This document shows positions 25,036 to 34,014 of a stretch of DNA of 64,000 nucleotides, piece by piece. A program made the position numbers and the translations under genes. The notes under the pieces were generated by a model, which was not told the DNA's origin, did no database searches, and saw only the letters and a list, made by a program, of their open reading frames with translations. Each line of letters starts with the position of its first letter. Positions within the stretch are counted from its first letter, which is position 1. The stretch comes from an uncultured Clostridia bacterium. Lineage in GTDB: Bacteria > Bacillota > Clostridia > TANB77 > CAG-508. The DNA is taken from the NCBI GenBank assembly GCA_928721565.1, contig OV788638.1, positions 1,364,001 through 1,428,000 of the forward strand, read 5' to 3'.

Positions 25036-26268
25036 TTATTTACTTAATAATTCTATTGCCTTTTGTAATTGTGTATCATCTTTTCTCTCAACTGAAATAG
25101 GATTTGTAACACTTTCTGGCAAATCTACTTTCTCGTTTGGTTCTATACCAACCCCGTTGATTTTTGTCCTGTTAGGAGTATAATATTCTTCTACAGTAAA
25201 TTTTAGTCCTGAACCATCTCTAAGAGTTACTAATTGTTGAATAACTCCTTTTCCATATGTTGTAGTTCCAACTATTGTTGCTTCATTTAAATCTTTAAGA
25301 GCTCCTGCCAAAATTTCTGATGAACTAGCAGAATTTTTATTTACAAGTAGTACAATTGGCATATCTATCAAAACATCTTCTTTAGATTTTTCAACTTTTT
25401 CTTTTCCATCTTTGTCAACAGTTACTAATAACTCTTTATCTTTTGGAACAATATAATCTGCAATCTTTAAAGCTTGTTCTACTAATCCTCCACCATTATT
25501 TCTTAAATCTATAATTAATGATGTTATTCCTTGTGTTTTTAATTCTTCATATTTTGCTTTAAAATTTTCGGCTGTATCTTCGTCAAAACTTGATACTTCC
25601 AAATATCCTATATTATTATCTAATTTTTCTGCAACTACTGGATTTGTTGTTATTTTCTTTCTTGCTATCTCAAATGTCTTTATTTCTTGGCCTCTTTGAA
25701 TTTCTAGTTTTACAATAGTTCCTTCAGCACCTTTAATATTGTTAGCTGCTGCATTCATATCTTCTCCAGTATATTCAACTCCATCAATTTTTTTAATTAT
25801 ATCTCCAGGAAGTATACCAGCTTCTTCTGCAGGACTATATTTTACTGGCATAGCTACTACTATTGTATTATCTTTAGTATTTTGTGCCATGTATATTCCT
25901 ATTCCCACATAATTTCCTAACAAATTTTGAGTATATTCTTGCATTTCATCTTTTGGGATATACTCAGTATATTGATCTCCTAGTGATGCAACATATCCTT
26001 CAAGCGCTCCATCTACTGCTTTATCTTCATCAATATCATTTAAATAATACTTTTTTAATATACTCTTAATCTCTTTTAATGATTTTGTTAATTTATTATT
26101 ATTTGATGAACCACCAAACAATGATGAAATTGTTTGGGATCCATTACCTGAATTATATTTATTAGTTATATATATAGTTGTAAAAATAAATGTTAAAAAT
26201 GCTGTTAATATAACTAACATAATTGCTTTATAAACTCTTTGTTTTTTTAAATATTTTTCTTCTTCCAT
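25036..26268 (-). CDS. ctpA: C-terminal processing peptidase CtpA (S41 family)
   Basis: A 410-residue membrane-anchored S41 serine protease. One N-terminal membrane helix (about 12-32) precedes a PDZ domain (about 100-185). The catalytic core holds the Ser of NKNSASSSEILAGAL and the Lys of GTTTYGKGVIQQL. Such proteases trim or degrade extracytoplasmic proteins, often in cell-wall or sporulation signalling. Its position after FtsEX and two M23 hydrolases suggests that it processes wall hydrolases or their regulators, which is inference. Confidence 0.93.
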   Translation of the reverse strand: MEEEKYLKKQRVYKAIMLVILTAFLTFIFTTIYITNKYNSGNGSQTISSLFGGSSNNNKLTKSLKEIKSILKKYYLNDIDEDKAVDGALEGYVASLGDQYTEYIPKDEMQEYTQNLLGNYVGIGIYMAQNTKDNTIVVAMPVKYSPAEEAGILPGDIIKKIDGVEYTGEDMNAAANNIKGAEGTIVKLEIQRGQEIKTFEIARKKITTNPVVAEKLDNNIGYLEVSSFDEDTAENFKAKYEELKTQGITSLIIDLRNNGGGLVEQALKIADYIVPKDKELLVTVDKDGKEKVEKSKEDVLIDMPIVLLVNKNSASSSEILAGALKDLNEATIVGTTTYGKGVIQQLVTLRDGSGLKFTVEEYYTPNRTKINGVGIEPNEKVDLPESVTNPISVERKDDTQLQKAIELLSK

Positions 26269-26293
26269 ACTTTAAATTGCCTTTCTAAATATT

Positions 26294-27598
26294 TTACATA
26301 TAATTATTAGGATTTACTCTTGAATCCTGTCCATAAGCTGTTGCTTTATAACTATAACTGTATGGAGAAACTCTTACTTCAAAATGTAAATGTGGTCCTG
26401 TTGAATTTCCTGTACTTCCACTTAGCATTATTTTTTCTCCTTGTTTTACAATTTGACCTGGCTTTACACATATAGACCCTCTAGTACCATGTCCATAATA
26501 TGTTTGAGTTCCATTTGCATGTCTTATTACAACATGAGTACCATAACTTGATGTTAAATCTGCTGTTGACATTACAACACCATCAGCAGCAGCCATAACT
26601 GTTGAGCCTGTAGGTATTGCATAATCTATAGCACCATGGAATTTTCCAGTTGAATAATATCCATTTGTTGATATTGATCCACCTGAAACTGGTCTTATAA
26701 AATATCCTGAACCAGATGATGTATTTCCTCCAGAATTTGAATTATTACTATTGTTGTTATTATTGTTAGTATTATTGCTTCCGTTATTTTTTCCACTATT
26801 ATTATTTTTTTGATTTTCCATTTTTTGCAATTCTTTTAATTGACTATCATATTTTTTTTCTGCTACTTTTACATCTGCTTCTATTTGCCTGTTATCTGCC
26901 TCTAATTCCTCAATTTCTTTTTGAACTTCTTTTTCATCTTGTGTTAGTTTATCAGCATAACTTTGTTTTTGACTTTTTAATGTTTCTAATTCTGACACTT
27001 TTGTTTTTTGCTCAGCTAATGATGAGTCTAATTCCTTTTTATTACTTTCTAATTCAGTTTTTTCTTTTTCTATTTGTGTTTTTTGATTTTTTGTTGATTG
27101 AATCAATTCTTTGTCAGATTCAAACAACTCAGATGCAGCATAATATTTGGCTAATGCATCAGTCATACTTGATGAAGTTAAAAACACGTCTAAATAAGAA
27201 GTTTCACTTCTTTCGTACATTGCAACAAGTCTTGTTTCAAGTAGTTCTTCTTGTTTAGTATATTCTTCTTCTTTTTGCTGTATGTCTTTTTCTTTATCTG
27301 AGATTTGTGTTTGTAAACTTTGAACTTTCTCTTTTAAATTGCTAACATCTGTTTCAGCATCTGATATTTTTCCTATTAAATCTTCAACAGTTTTCATTGT
27401 TTCTGATTTCTCGTTTGCAATTTCTTCTTTCTTTTCTTGTGCTTCATCAATTTTATCATTGTTCTCATCTTGTTGTTCTTTAGCCTGTTGCTGTTTTTGT
27501 TTCAGTTCTTTTTCAGTTACTGCAAACACTTGAGAACTTTGCAAAATTAAAGTTATAACTATTGTAACTCCTATTATTTTAGCTAATGTTTTTTTCAT
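26294..27598 (-). CDS. EnvC-like murein hydrolase (coiled coil + M23), copy 1
   Basis: A 434-residue secreted protein. The signal peptide is followed by a long coiled coil (about 25-265), an Asn/Ser/Gly linker (about 268-295) and a C-terminal M23 (LytM) domain. Zinc-ligand motifs are intact: HGAIDYA (H and D) and the HLHFE of TGPHLHFEVR. This points to a catalytically competent endopeptidase, unlike degenerate EnvC activators. It sits directly downstream of ftsEX and the second copy, so FtsX-controlled activation at the septum or during sporulation is likely. Confidence 0.9.
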   Translation of the reverse strand: MKKTLAKIIGVTIVITLILQSSQVFAVTEKELKQKQQQAKEQQDENNDKIDEAQEKKEEIANEKSETMKTVEDLIGKISDAETDVSNLKEKVQSLQTQISDKEKDIQQKEEEYTKQEELLETRLVAMYERSETSYLDVFLTSSSMTDALAKYYAASELFESDKELIQSTKNQKTQIEKEKTELESNKKELDSSLAEQKTKVSELETLKSQKQSYADKLTQDEKEVQKEIEELEADNRQIEADVKVAEKKYDSQLKELQKMENQKNNNSGKNNGSNNTNNNNNNSNNSNSGGNTSSGSGYFIRPVSGGSISTNGYYSTGKFHGAIDYAIPTGSTVMAAADGVVMSTADLTSSYGTHVVIRHANGTQTYYGHGTRGSICVKPGQIVKQGEKIMLSGSTGNSTGPHLHFEVRVSPYSYSYKATAYGQDSRVNPNNYM

Positions 27599-27632
27599 TA
27601 TCTTTCTTCCCTTCTTTACTATATTTTATTCA

Positions 27633-28835
27633 TTAGTTATTATTTGTGTCTGTCTCTTCATTTTTAGATTTATTCTCATTTACTGCGTTTTGAATTTCAT
27701 CTTGTTTTAATAAATAATCCAATGGATTTACTGTTTGTCCATTTATCCTTATTTCAAAATGAGCATGTGGGCCAGTTGAATACCCTGTTGAACCAACTTT
27801 TAGTACAGGAGTTCCTGCTTCAACTTCTTGTCCTACTTGTACTAGAATTTCGCTTCCATGTGCATATAAAGTTTGAACTCCTCCACCATGATCAATTATC
27901 ACCATATTTCCATATGCCGGTGTCATTGAAGCTTTTGTTACAACTCCTTTTGCTGCTGCAACAAAATCTGCTCCCATTGGTGCCCCTATATCTGTACCAG
28001 TGTGTAATTTATATGCACCTGTTATAGGATGAACTCTCATTCCATATTCTGAAGTAATCGTTGTATAACCTGGTATAGGCCAAGTCATTGCTCCCCCTAT
28101 ATAATCAGCACTAATACTGTTTAATGCCATTAATTTTATTTCAGATTCTATAGCAGACACTTGTCCATTGTATTCATCTATTTTTGATTGTAGCTCTTGT
28201 TCCTCTGTTGATAATTTACTTATGTAATACTGTCTCATTGTTTTTGTATTTGCTAACACTTGAGCTTTTTTCTGTTGTGTTTGTTTATTTGTTATAACTT
28301 GTTGTTTCTTTTCTGCTAATATTTTTTTTGTTGTTTCTATTTCTTCTTTTTGTTGTTTTACTGTATCTAACAATTGCTTATCATATTCAGCCAATTCCTT
28401 CATTGCATAATATGTAGATAAAAATTCAGTCACACTTTTTGACTCTAATATCACTTGTAGAAATTCAAATTTGGGTGCTTCATACATTTTTATAAGTCTA
28501 GCATCTAACAACCCTTGTATACTATCAAATTCAGCTTGCGTTTTTGAAAGTTTTTCTTCATTTTCGCTTATTTGTGACATTAAATTATTTATATCAATAT
28601 TTATATTGTTCAAGTCATCTTGTGATTGTGCTATTTGATTATCTAACTCTTGCAATTCTTGCATATTTGTAGATAATTGTTCTTGAACGGCTTGTAATCT
28701 ATTACTAGATTCATTTATTGCTTGATTCAATTGGCTTGATTGTTCCTGCAATTCTGTAAGATCTTGTGCATGTACGCAAATACATAGGCTACAAGTTATT
28801 ATTAAAATTAATATAATTATCATAAGCCTACGCAT
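27633..28835 (-). CDS. EnvC-like murein hydrolase (coiled coil + M23), copy 2
   Basis: A 400-residue secreted protein, next after ftsX. The signal peptide (about 1-23) precedes a coiled coil (about 25-240) and a C-terminal M23 domain with HTGTDIGAP and GPHAHFEIR, so the zinc ligands are kept. It shares layout with the 26294 protein but differs clearly in sequence, so duplication is old. The immediate neighbourhood of ftsE and ftsX makes it the best candidate partner of the FtsEX complex. Confidence 0.9.
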   Translation of the reverse strand: MRRLMIIILILIITCSLCICVHAQDLTELQEQSSQLNQAINESSNRLQAVQEQLSTNMQELQELDNQIAQSQDDLNNINIDINNLMSQISENEEKLSKTQAEFDSIQGLLDARLIKMYEAPKFEFLQVILESKSVTEFLSTYYAMKELAEYDKQLLDTVKQQKEEIETTKKILAEKKQQVITNKQTQQKKAQVLANTKTMRQYYISKLSTEEQELQSKIDEYNGQVSAIESEIKLMALNSISADYIGGAMTWPIPGYTTITSEYGMRVHPITGAYKLHTGTDIGAPMGADFVAAAKGVVTKASMTPAYGNMVIIDHGGGVQTLYAHGSEILVQVGQEVEAGTPVLKVGSTGYSTGPHAHFEIRINGQTVNPLDYLLKQDEIQNAVNENKSKNEETDTNNN

Positions 28836-28861
28836 TATACACTTTCATCCTTTCTCTTTAC

Positions 28862-29761
28862 TTAAACTTCTAAGTATTTTCTCATAGAAATACTACTTCC
28901 AAGTACACCAATTCCTATTCCTAAACCAAGATATACTAATAATATCAAATTAAACATATCAGAGAAATTCAATAAAGTCCAATTTGCCATTTGTAAGAAT
29001 GATGTATTTGCTAATTGATTTGCAACACCTGTATATGCTGCAAATATTATTCCTACTGATAATAATCCAGCAACAACTCCTATTATGACTCCTTCTACTA
29101 AAAATGGCCATCTTATAAAACTATTTGTTGCTCCTACATATTTCATTATAGAAATTTCTTTTCTTCTTGCATGTACAGTTAATTTTATTGTATTAGCAAT
29201 TATTGATACAGATATCACTATCAATAAAGCTAAAATTCCTGCTGTTACAACTCTTACACCTTTTGCTAAACTTATTATTTGTGATATAGTTTGATTACTT
29301 GATACTATTTTCTTTACATGAGGAATTTGATTTATATTATCTTGTACTTCATCATTTAATTTTAAATCTGTTAATGTTACATTATATGCAACAGAAAATA
29401 TATTTCTTTCAGAATATCCCTCAATCAATTCATCTCCTAGCATATCTTTCATGTATTCTAGAGCTTCATCTTTTGAAACAAATTCTGCACTCTTTACTCC
29501 ATCTATTGCAAGTATTTCACTTCCAACCTCTTCTATTTCACTTTCAGTTGCATCATTATCTATTATTACCCTAATTTCTTGAGCATCTGCTACATTTTCT
29601 ACAAATGCATTTAAGTTTTCTCCTATTACAAAAAATAATCCAAATATTAACATCGTTGCACACATTATCATTAATGCTGACATTGTTGATTTTTTATTTT
29701 TAAATAAATTTCTTACTCCTTCTTTTATCCAATAATTTATTACATTAAACCTCACAATCAT
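28862..29761 (-). CDS. ftsX: Cell division protein FtsX
   Basis: About 299 residues with the FtsX topology. There is one membrane segment near residues 20-45, then a large extracytoplasmic domain rich in acidic residues. Three further membrane segments follow (near 170, 220 and 265), ahead of a short tail. It is the membrane partner of FtsE and transmits ATP hydrolysis to extracellular wall hydrolases. The start at 29761 is preferred over 29779 because it has the RBS AAGGTGG; it overlaps the ftsE stop by 17 bp. Confidence 0.94.
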   Translation of the reverse strand: MIVRFNVINYWIKEGVRNLFKNKKSTMSALMIMCATMLIFGLFFVIGENLNAFVENVADAQEIRVIIDNDATESEIEEVGSEILAIDGVKSAEFVSKDEALEYMKDMLGDELIEGYSERNIFSVAYNVTLTDLKLNDEVQDNINQIPHVKKIVSSNQTISQIISLAKGVRVVTAGILALLIVISVSIIANTIKLTVHARRKEISIMKYVGATNSFIRWPFLVEGVIIGVVAGLLSVGIIFAAYTGVANQLANTSFLQMANWTLLNFSDMFNLILLVYLGLGIGIGVLGSSISMRKYLEV

Positions 29762-30431
29762 ACCCACCTTTTTTATCATCTTTTACTATTACGCCTTTAT
29801 TGATATGTATTACTCTTTTCTTCATTTGGTCTACAATATCTTTGGCATGTGTTGCTACTACTACTGTTGTTCCTCTCATATTTATTTCATTTAGCAAGCT
29901 CATTATATCCCAAGCCGTATCTGGATCTAAGTTTCCTGTTGGCTCGTCTGCTATTAACATTGATGGATTATTTACTAAAGCTCTTGCTAATGCAACCCTT
30001 TGTTGCTCTCCACCTGATAATTCATTTGGATACATTTTTGCTTTACCACTTAATCCTACTAATGATAAAACCATTGGTACTTGTCTACGAATGTGTCTAG
30101 GAGTAGCTTTTACTATATACATTGCAAATGCTACGTTTTCATATACTGTCTTGTCTGGTAATAATCTAAAGTCCTGAAATACAACCCCCATACTTCTACG
30201 CAAATATGGGACTTTACTTTTCTTTAAAAAAGTAGTATCTTTTCCATTTATTATAATATTTCCTGATGTTGGCTCTTCCTCTTTTAATATTAATTTAATT
30301 AATGTTGATTTTCCACTTCCTGATGATCCTACTAAAAATGCAAACTCTCCTTTTTCTATTTTAAATGTTGCATTTTTTACTGCTTCTGTACCTGTACTAT
30401 ATTTTTTGCTTACGTTTTTAAACTCTATCAT
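29745..30431 (-). CDS. ftsE: Cell division ATP-binding protein FtsE
   Basis: A 228-residue ABC ATPase. Walker A GSSGSGKST is near residue 36, the Q-loop lies in VFQDFRLLPDKTV, the signature is LSGGEQQRVALARAL, Walker B is MLIADEPTGNLD and the switch His is in VVATHAKD. Together with FtsX it controls peptidoglycan hydrolases. It is the first gene of the wall-remodelling operon. Confidence 0.96.
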   Translation of the reverse strand: MIEFKNVSKKYSTGTEAVKNATFKIEKGEFAFLVGSSGSGKSTLIKLILKEEEPTSGNIIINGKDTTFLKKSKVPYLRRSMGVVFQDFRLLPDKTVYENVAFAMYIVKATPRHIRRQVPMVLSLVGLSGKAKMYPNELSGGEQQRVALARALVNNPSMLIADEPTGNLDPDTAWDIMSLLNEINMRGTTVVVATHAKDIVDQMKKRVIHINKGVIVKDDKKGGYDCEV

Positions 30432-30496
30432 CTTACTTTTTTCCTTTTCTTTATTATAATTTTTGTATTAATCTACATATTTTTTCATTCTTCATT

Positions 30497-30525
30497 ATCA
30501 TATCAATAATACTTTTATTTTGCAA
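30497..30525 (-). promoter_or_regulatory. ftsEX operon promoter
   Basis: Minus-strand TTGCAA (30520-30525), 17 bp, TATGAT (30497-30502). Confidence 0.65.
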
Positions 30526-30545
30526 TACTTATTGTCAAAAAAATT

Positions 30546-30571
30546 AGCAGAAAAATTTGTTTTTTTCTGCT
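30546..30571 (-). terminator. Terminator of the glycosyltransferase pair
   Basis: A 10-bp stem (AGCAGAAAAA / TTTTTCTGCT), followed on the minus strand by a T-run (plus-strand A's at 30537-30543). It lies downstream of the 30655 gene. Confidence 0.75.
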
Positions 30572-30654
30572 TTTCTATCATTTTTCTTCTTTTTTCTTCT
30601 TTTTTTATTTTTTGTAAAATTTGTGTGAAATTTTGTAAGCATTCATCTATTACT

Positions 30655-31134
30655 CTAATTATTATCAATAAAATTTTCAACAATCTTTATGATGTTTCCT
30701 GTATTTTGAATATATCTTTTAGGTTCAAATGTATCAATCCTTTGTAATGCATCACTTAATTGTGAAACATCTGTTATCCCTATAATATATCCTAGCTTAT
30801 CAAAAGATTCGACAATATCAAGTTGATGATTGTTTACATGTTCACCATATTGTTTTAGTCTTGGAACAGCAATAACTTTTTTTCCTTTTTCTATTGATCC
30901 TATTATTGAACCCACTCCTCCATGTGTTATTACGCAATAAGCTTGCTGTTCTAATTTTTCCAGTTCTTCACTTGATACAAAATCAATAATTTTCATATTC
31001 TGTGATTCGTATTTAGTATAACCTGCTTGAACTATCACTTCTTCTCTAATCTTTCCATTAATTATTAACCTGTCAATCTCTTCTAACAATCTATGGAAAC
31101 TATTATTTTGTGTTCCTAACATAACTAATATCAT
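30655..31134 (-). CDS. Glycosyltransferase catalytic subunit, Alg13/PssE-like
   Basis: A 159-residue protein matching the C-terminal half of GT28 glycosyltransferases (Alg13/PssE/Cps14G type). MILVMLGTQNNSFHRLL forms the first strand and loop, and THGGVGSIIGSIEKGKKVIAVPR is the nucleotide-sugar binding site. It works with an Alg14-like membrane subunit, encoded here by the upstream gene. The start overlaps the stop of that gene as TAATG, indicating translational coupling. The acceptor and sugar are unknown. Confidence 0.88.
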   Translation of the reverse strand: MILVMLGTQNNSFHRLLEEIDRLIINGKIREEVIVQAGYTKYESQNMKIIDFVSSEELEKLEQQAYCVITHGGVGSIIGSIEKGKKVIAVPRLKQYGEHVNNHQLDIVESFDKLGYIIGITDVSQLSDALQRIDTFEPKRYIQNTGNIIKIVENFIDNN

Positions 31135-31610
31135 TAATATATTGCACCTCCATAAATTGCTTTAGGATATATTTTTAGCATTTCTTCCCATTGTACAATA
31201 AATAAATCTGCTATCGGATATATCAGCCTTCCTGTTGCAGTTTTTCTATTCCTATTAGCAAATGTTTCAATATAAATTATTTTGCTTCCAAATATTTTTC
31301 CCAAATAACACATTGGTCCTGCTGTATGTGTCCCTGTTGTAACTATATATTTAGGTTTTATTTTAAAGTATAGGTATATTGTTTTTAGACACAAATAAAA
31401 ATATATAAAAATATATCTAAATATTTTTTTTCTAGTCCCATATGGTAAATATGAAATTTTATCTCCATATTTTTCTTTTGCATTTTTCGTTGCATTGTCT
31501 TTTTCTGTTATTATATGATAATCATATTTTTCAAATAATGGACTTAGCTGTTGTAATTCACTAAAATGCCCACCTGTGCTTGATATAAATAATACTTTTT
31601 TCTTTTCCAT
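31134..31610 (-). CDS. Glycosyltransferase membrane subunit, Alg14/PssD-like
   Basis: A 158-residue protein of the Alg14/PssD/Cps14F family. ISSTGGHFSELQQL is near residue 9, a hydrophobic membrane-binding stretch covers about 65-85, VTTGTHTAGPMCYLG is near 90, and IYIETFANRNRKTATGR follows. It recruits the Alg13-like subunit to the membrane to add a second sugar to a lipid-linked carrier. No other polysaccharide genes are adjacent. Confidence 0.88.
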   Translation of the reverse strand: MEKKKVLFISSTGGHFSELQQLSPLFEKYDYHIITEKDNATKNAKEKYGDKISYLPYGTRKKIFRYIFIYFYLCLKTIYLYFKIKPKYIVTTGTHTAGPMCYLGKIFGSKIIYIETFANRNRKTATGRLIYPIADLFIVQWEEMLKIYPKAIYGGAIY

Positions 31611-31735
31611 AATTCTCCTTATTTCAACATATTATTAGTACTATTTTAATGCTTTATAAGAAAAATTACAATAATATTCTTTAATTTTTTAATTTTTTAT
31701 TATATAATCCATATAATATGAATGGAGGTAATATG

Positions 31736-32234
31736 ATGAAAGAAATTGATATTAATGAATTTTGCTTTAATCCATTTAACAAAATAGGTAAAGAATGGAT
31801 GTTAGTTACTTCTTCTTATAATGGAAAAACTAATAGTATGACAGCGTCTTGGGGTGGTGTTGGAGTTCTTTGGAATAAAAATATCGCTTTTATAGTACTT
31901 AGACCTCAAAGATATACTAAAGAATTTATTGATAATTCCAATACTTTTTCTTTAAGTTTTTTTGAAGACAGTTACAAATCTACTTTAACATATTTTCGGG
32001 AAGGTATCTGGTAGAACTGAAGATAAAATTTCCAATTCAGGTTTACATGTTTCATTTATAGATGATATCCCTAGTTTCGAAGAAGCATCTTTAGTTATCA
32101 ATTGTAAAAACTTATATAAACAAACATTACAGCCTAGCTGTTTTATTGAAAAAGCTTTAGATAAGCAAAATTATCCTAATAAAGATTATCATACTTTGTA
32201 TTTTGCAGAAATTACAGGAATATTCACAAAATAA
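31736..32234 (+). pseudogene. Flavin reductase-like (FMN-binding split barrel) gene with frameshift
   Basis: The first frame encodes MKEIDINEFCFNPFNKIGKE and reaches TYF before stopping at 32014. The second frame continues with GKVSGRTEDKISNSGLHVSF and runs to a stop at 32234. Removing one T from the run at 31993-31996 restores a single ~165-residue flavin-reductase-like protein. The RBS GGAGG at 31724-31728 is intact. Either the gene is recently broken or the T-run is a sequencing error. A terminator follows. Confidence 0.8.
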
Positions 32235-32246
32235 AAACAAATACAA

Positions 32247-32288
32247 AAACCTCAATTATTAAACTTTTACTTCTAATAATTGAGGTTT
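32247..32288. terminator. Bidirectional terminator between the flavin reductase-like gene and xerD
   Basis: A perfect 15-bp stem (AAACCTCAATTATTA / TAATAATTGAGGTTT) with a 12-nt loop between convergent stop codons. Confidence 0.85.
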
Positions 32289-32302
32289 ATTTTGATAAAT
32301 TT

Positions 32303-33184
32303 TTATGCTCTTGGATGAGCTTTTTTATATACATTTTTTAATGATTCATCTTGAAATTGCATATATATTTGAGTTGATAAAATATCAGAATGTCCAAGCA
32401 TTGTTTGAATTGATTTTAAATCTGCTCCATTTTGTAATAAGTGTGTTGCAAATGAATGTCTTAATACATGTGGTGTAATGTCTTTGTCTATATGGGCTTG
32501 TTCTTTATAATATTTTATAATTTTCCAGAATCCTTGTCTAGTTAAACGTTGTCCATTTACATTTACAAATAATGCTTTTTCATTATCATCTCTTATCATT
32601 GTATTTCTTGCATTAATCATATAATCTTTTAATGCTTTTAATGACATTTCTCCAATTGGAACTGTTCTTTCTTTTTTTCCATTTCTGCATGTTGCATATC
32701 CTGTTTCTAAGTTAATATCTTCTACGTTTAATGATATTATTTCTGTTACTCTCATGCCTGTTGCATATGCAAATTCTAACATTGCTTTATCTCTTGTTCC
32801 TTTTAAATCTACATTTTTAGGTTGTTCTAATAATAATGCCACTTCTTTAGATGTCAAAACACTTGGTACTCTCTTTTCTATTTTAGGTGATTGAATTCCT
32901 TCTGTAGGATCTTTTTCAACTTTTTTATTTTTTGCTTCGTATTGGTAAAAAGATCTAATTGATGCTAATCCTCTTGATATTGTTGATGCTTTTTTTCCTT
33001 CATCTTGCATGTGTTTTATATAAGTTTTTATTCCTTCGTCTGTTAAGTCTTTATAATCTTCTTCGCTTGTTTCTAAGTACTTTTCAAATTGTTTTAAATC
33101 TCTTTTATATGATTGAAGTGTATTTGTAGACACTTTCTTTTCATTTTCTAAAAATCCAAAAAATAAATTTAATTGTTCTTCCAT
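32303..33184 (-). CDS. xerD: Site-specific tyrosine recombinase XerD-like
   Basis: About 293 residues. A SAM-like N-terminal core-binding domain is followed by the catalytic domain with Arg in GMRVTEI, His-x-x-Arg in HVLRHSFATHLL, His in MLGHSD and the nucleophile Tyr in TQIYMQF. Length and sequence fit the chromosomal dimer-resolution recombinases rather than phage integrases. The start at 33184 (MEEQLN) uses the AGGTGGGGG ribosome binding site; the GTG at 33196 is less likely. It lies downstream of spoIIM. XerC and XerD cannot be separated with certainty by eye. Confidence 0.88.
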   Translation of the reverse strand: MEEQLNLFFGFLENEKKVSTNTLQSYKRDLKQFEKYLETSEEDYKDLTDEGIKTYIKHMQDEGKKASTISRGLASIRSFYQYEAKNKKVEKDPTEGIQSPKIEKRVPSVLTSKEVALLLEQPKNVDLKGTRDKAMLEFAYATGMRVTEIISLNVEDINLETGYATCRNGKKERTVPIGEMSLKALKDYMINARNTMIRDDNEKALFVNVNGQRLTRQGFWKIIKYYKEQAHIDKDITPHVLRHSFATHLLQNGADLKSIQTMLGHSDILSTQIYMQFQDESLKNVYKKAHPRA

Positions 33185-33298
33185 TTTTTCCCCCACCTAT
33201 GATAAATTTTTATTGTCTAAAATCAATTATTTACATAACTGATTGCTATTATGTTATATCAAATTTTTGAGAAAAAGTAAAGGGGTTTTATGTATTTT

Positions 33299-33928
33299 TT
33301 AAAAATATTTAATTAAACTTACTATCATTCTATATGAAATTTCAATCTTTATTATTGAGCTAATAATTAGTGCAAACATTATTCCAACTGAAACGATACT
33401 ATGTTTTAATATAGAAAGTTTTATATTTTCTTTTCTTCTATCTTTTATTATTGATTTATACAATTTTATACTACTCACACCTAATATCATTAATGCTGGT
33501 ATAAATATAATATTTTGCAAAAATATTGTTAGCAATATAAACATTATTCCTTTTAGCCTTCCTAAAGTTAAAACACATGAAGCAATAGTATATCCTAACG
33601 AAAATCCTCTAAATAATATTATTCCAAGTACTATTGGTATTCCTATTATAGTTGTTCCAGCAAACCATACTGCTATTACCAAACCTATATTACTTAATAC
33701 ATCTTTTTGTAATTCACCTAAATAATCTCCATTTTGTAATTCTTTAGTTTCGTTAATATAAGTATTTATGTATTCCTCTATGTTTTCTTTATTTTGCATT
33801 TGGTTTATAAACATTACTCCTAGAAATACACCAACAGCAAATATTATTAGTACTATAAAATATGATTTTGCATTATTTAATATATCTTCTTTAATTGCAG
33901 TAAAAATTTCGTTTCTCTTCTTTCGCAT
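33299..33928 (-). CDS. spoIIM: Stage II sporulation protein M
   Basis: A 209-residue integral membrane protein with five or so hydrophobic segments and the SpoIIM pattern: FAVGVFLGVMFINQ near the N-terminus, then GLVIAVWFAGTTIIGIPIVLG and FRGFSLGYTIAS. In spore formers it is part of the SpoIID-SpoIIM-SpoIIP machine that thins septal peptidoglycan during engulfment. It is evidence that this organism sporulates or descends from a spore former. Confidence 0.92.
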   Translation of the reverse strand: MRKKRNEIFTAIKEDILNNAKSYFIVLIIFAVGVFLGVMFINQMQNKENIEEYINTYINETKELQNGDYLGELQKDVLSNIGLVIAVWFAGTTIIGIPIVLGIILFRGFSLGYTIASCVLTLGRLKGIMFILLTIFLQNIIFIPALMILGVSSIKLYKSIIKDRRKENIKLSILKHSIVSVGIMFALIISSIIKIEISYRMIVSLIKYF

Positions 33929-33983
33929 GATTTTCTCCTTATAAATAGATTTATTAATGTCTATTCATTTAGTCACAAAAAAA

Positions 33984-34005
33984 GAACATGAATTTAATCA
34001 TGTCC
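33984..34005 (-). terminator. Terminator of the EndoQ-like gene
   Basis: GAACATGA / TCATGTCC stem with a 6-nt loop, followed on the minus strand by an unbroken T-run (plus-strand A's at 33977-33983). Confidence 0.88.
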
Positions 34006-34014
34006 AATTTTATT

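Noticed and set aside
26735..26820. Asn-codon-rich tract in the EnvC-like gene as a repeat array
   Set aside because: It is the in-frame Asn/Ser/Gly linker between coiled coil and M23 domain.
30498..30683. 61-codon minus-strand ORF overlapping the 3' end of the Alg13-like gene
   Set aside because: It runs through the terminator hairpin at 30546-30571, has a Lys/Ile-rich composition expected from AT-rich noncoding DNA and no RBS.
32303..33184. Tyrosine recombinase as a phage or integrative element integrase
   Set aside because: It lies next to spoIIM, has the ~290-residue Xer architecture, and there are no phage genes, direct repeats or tRNA-end duplications nearby.
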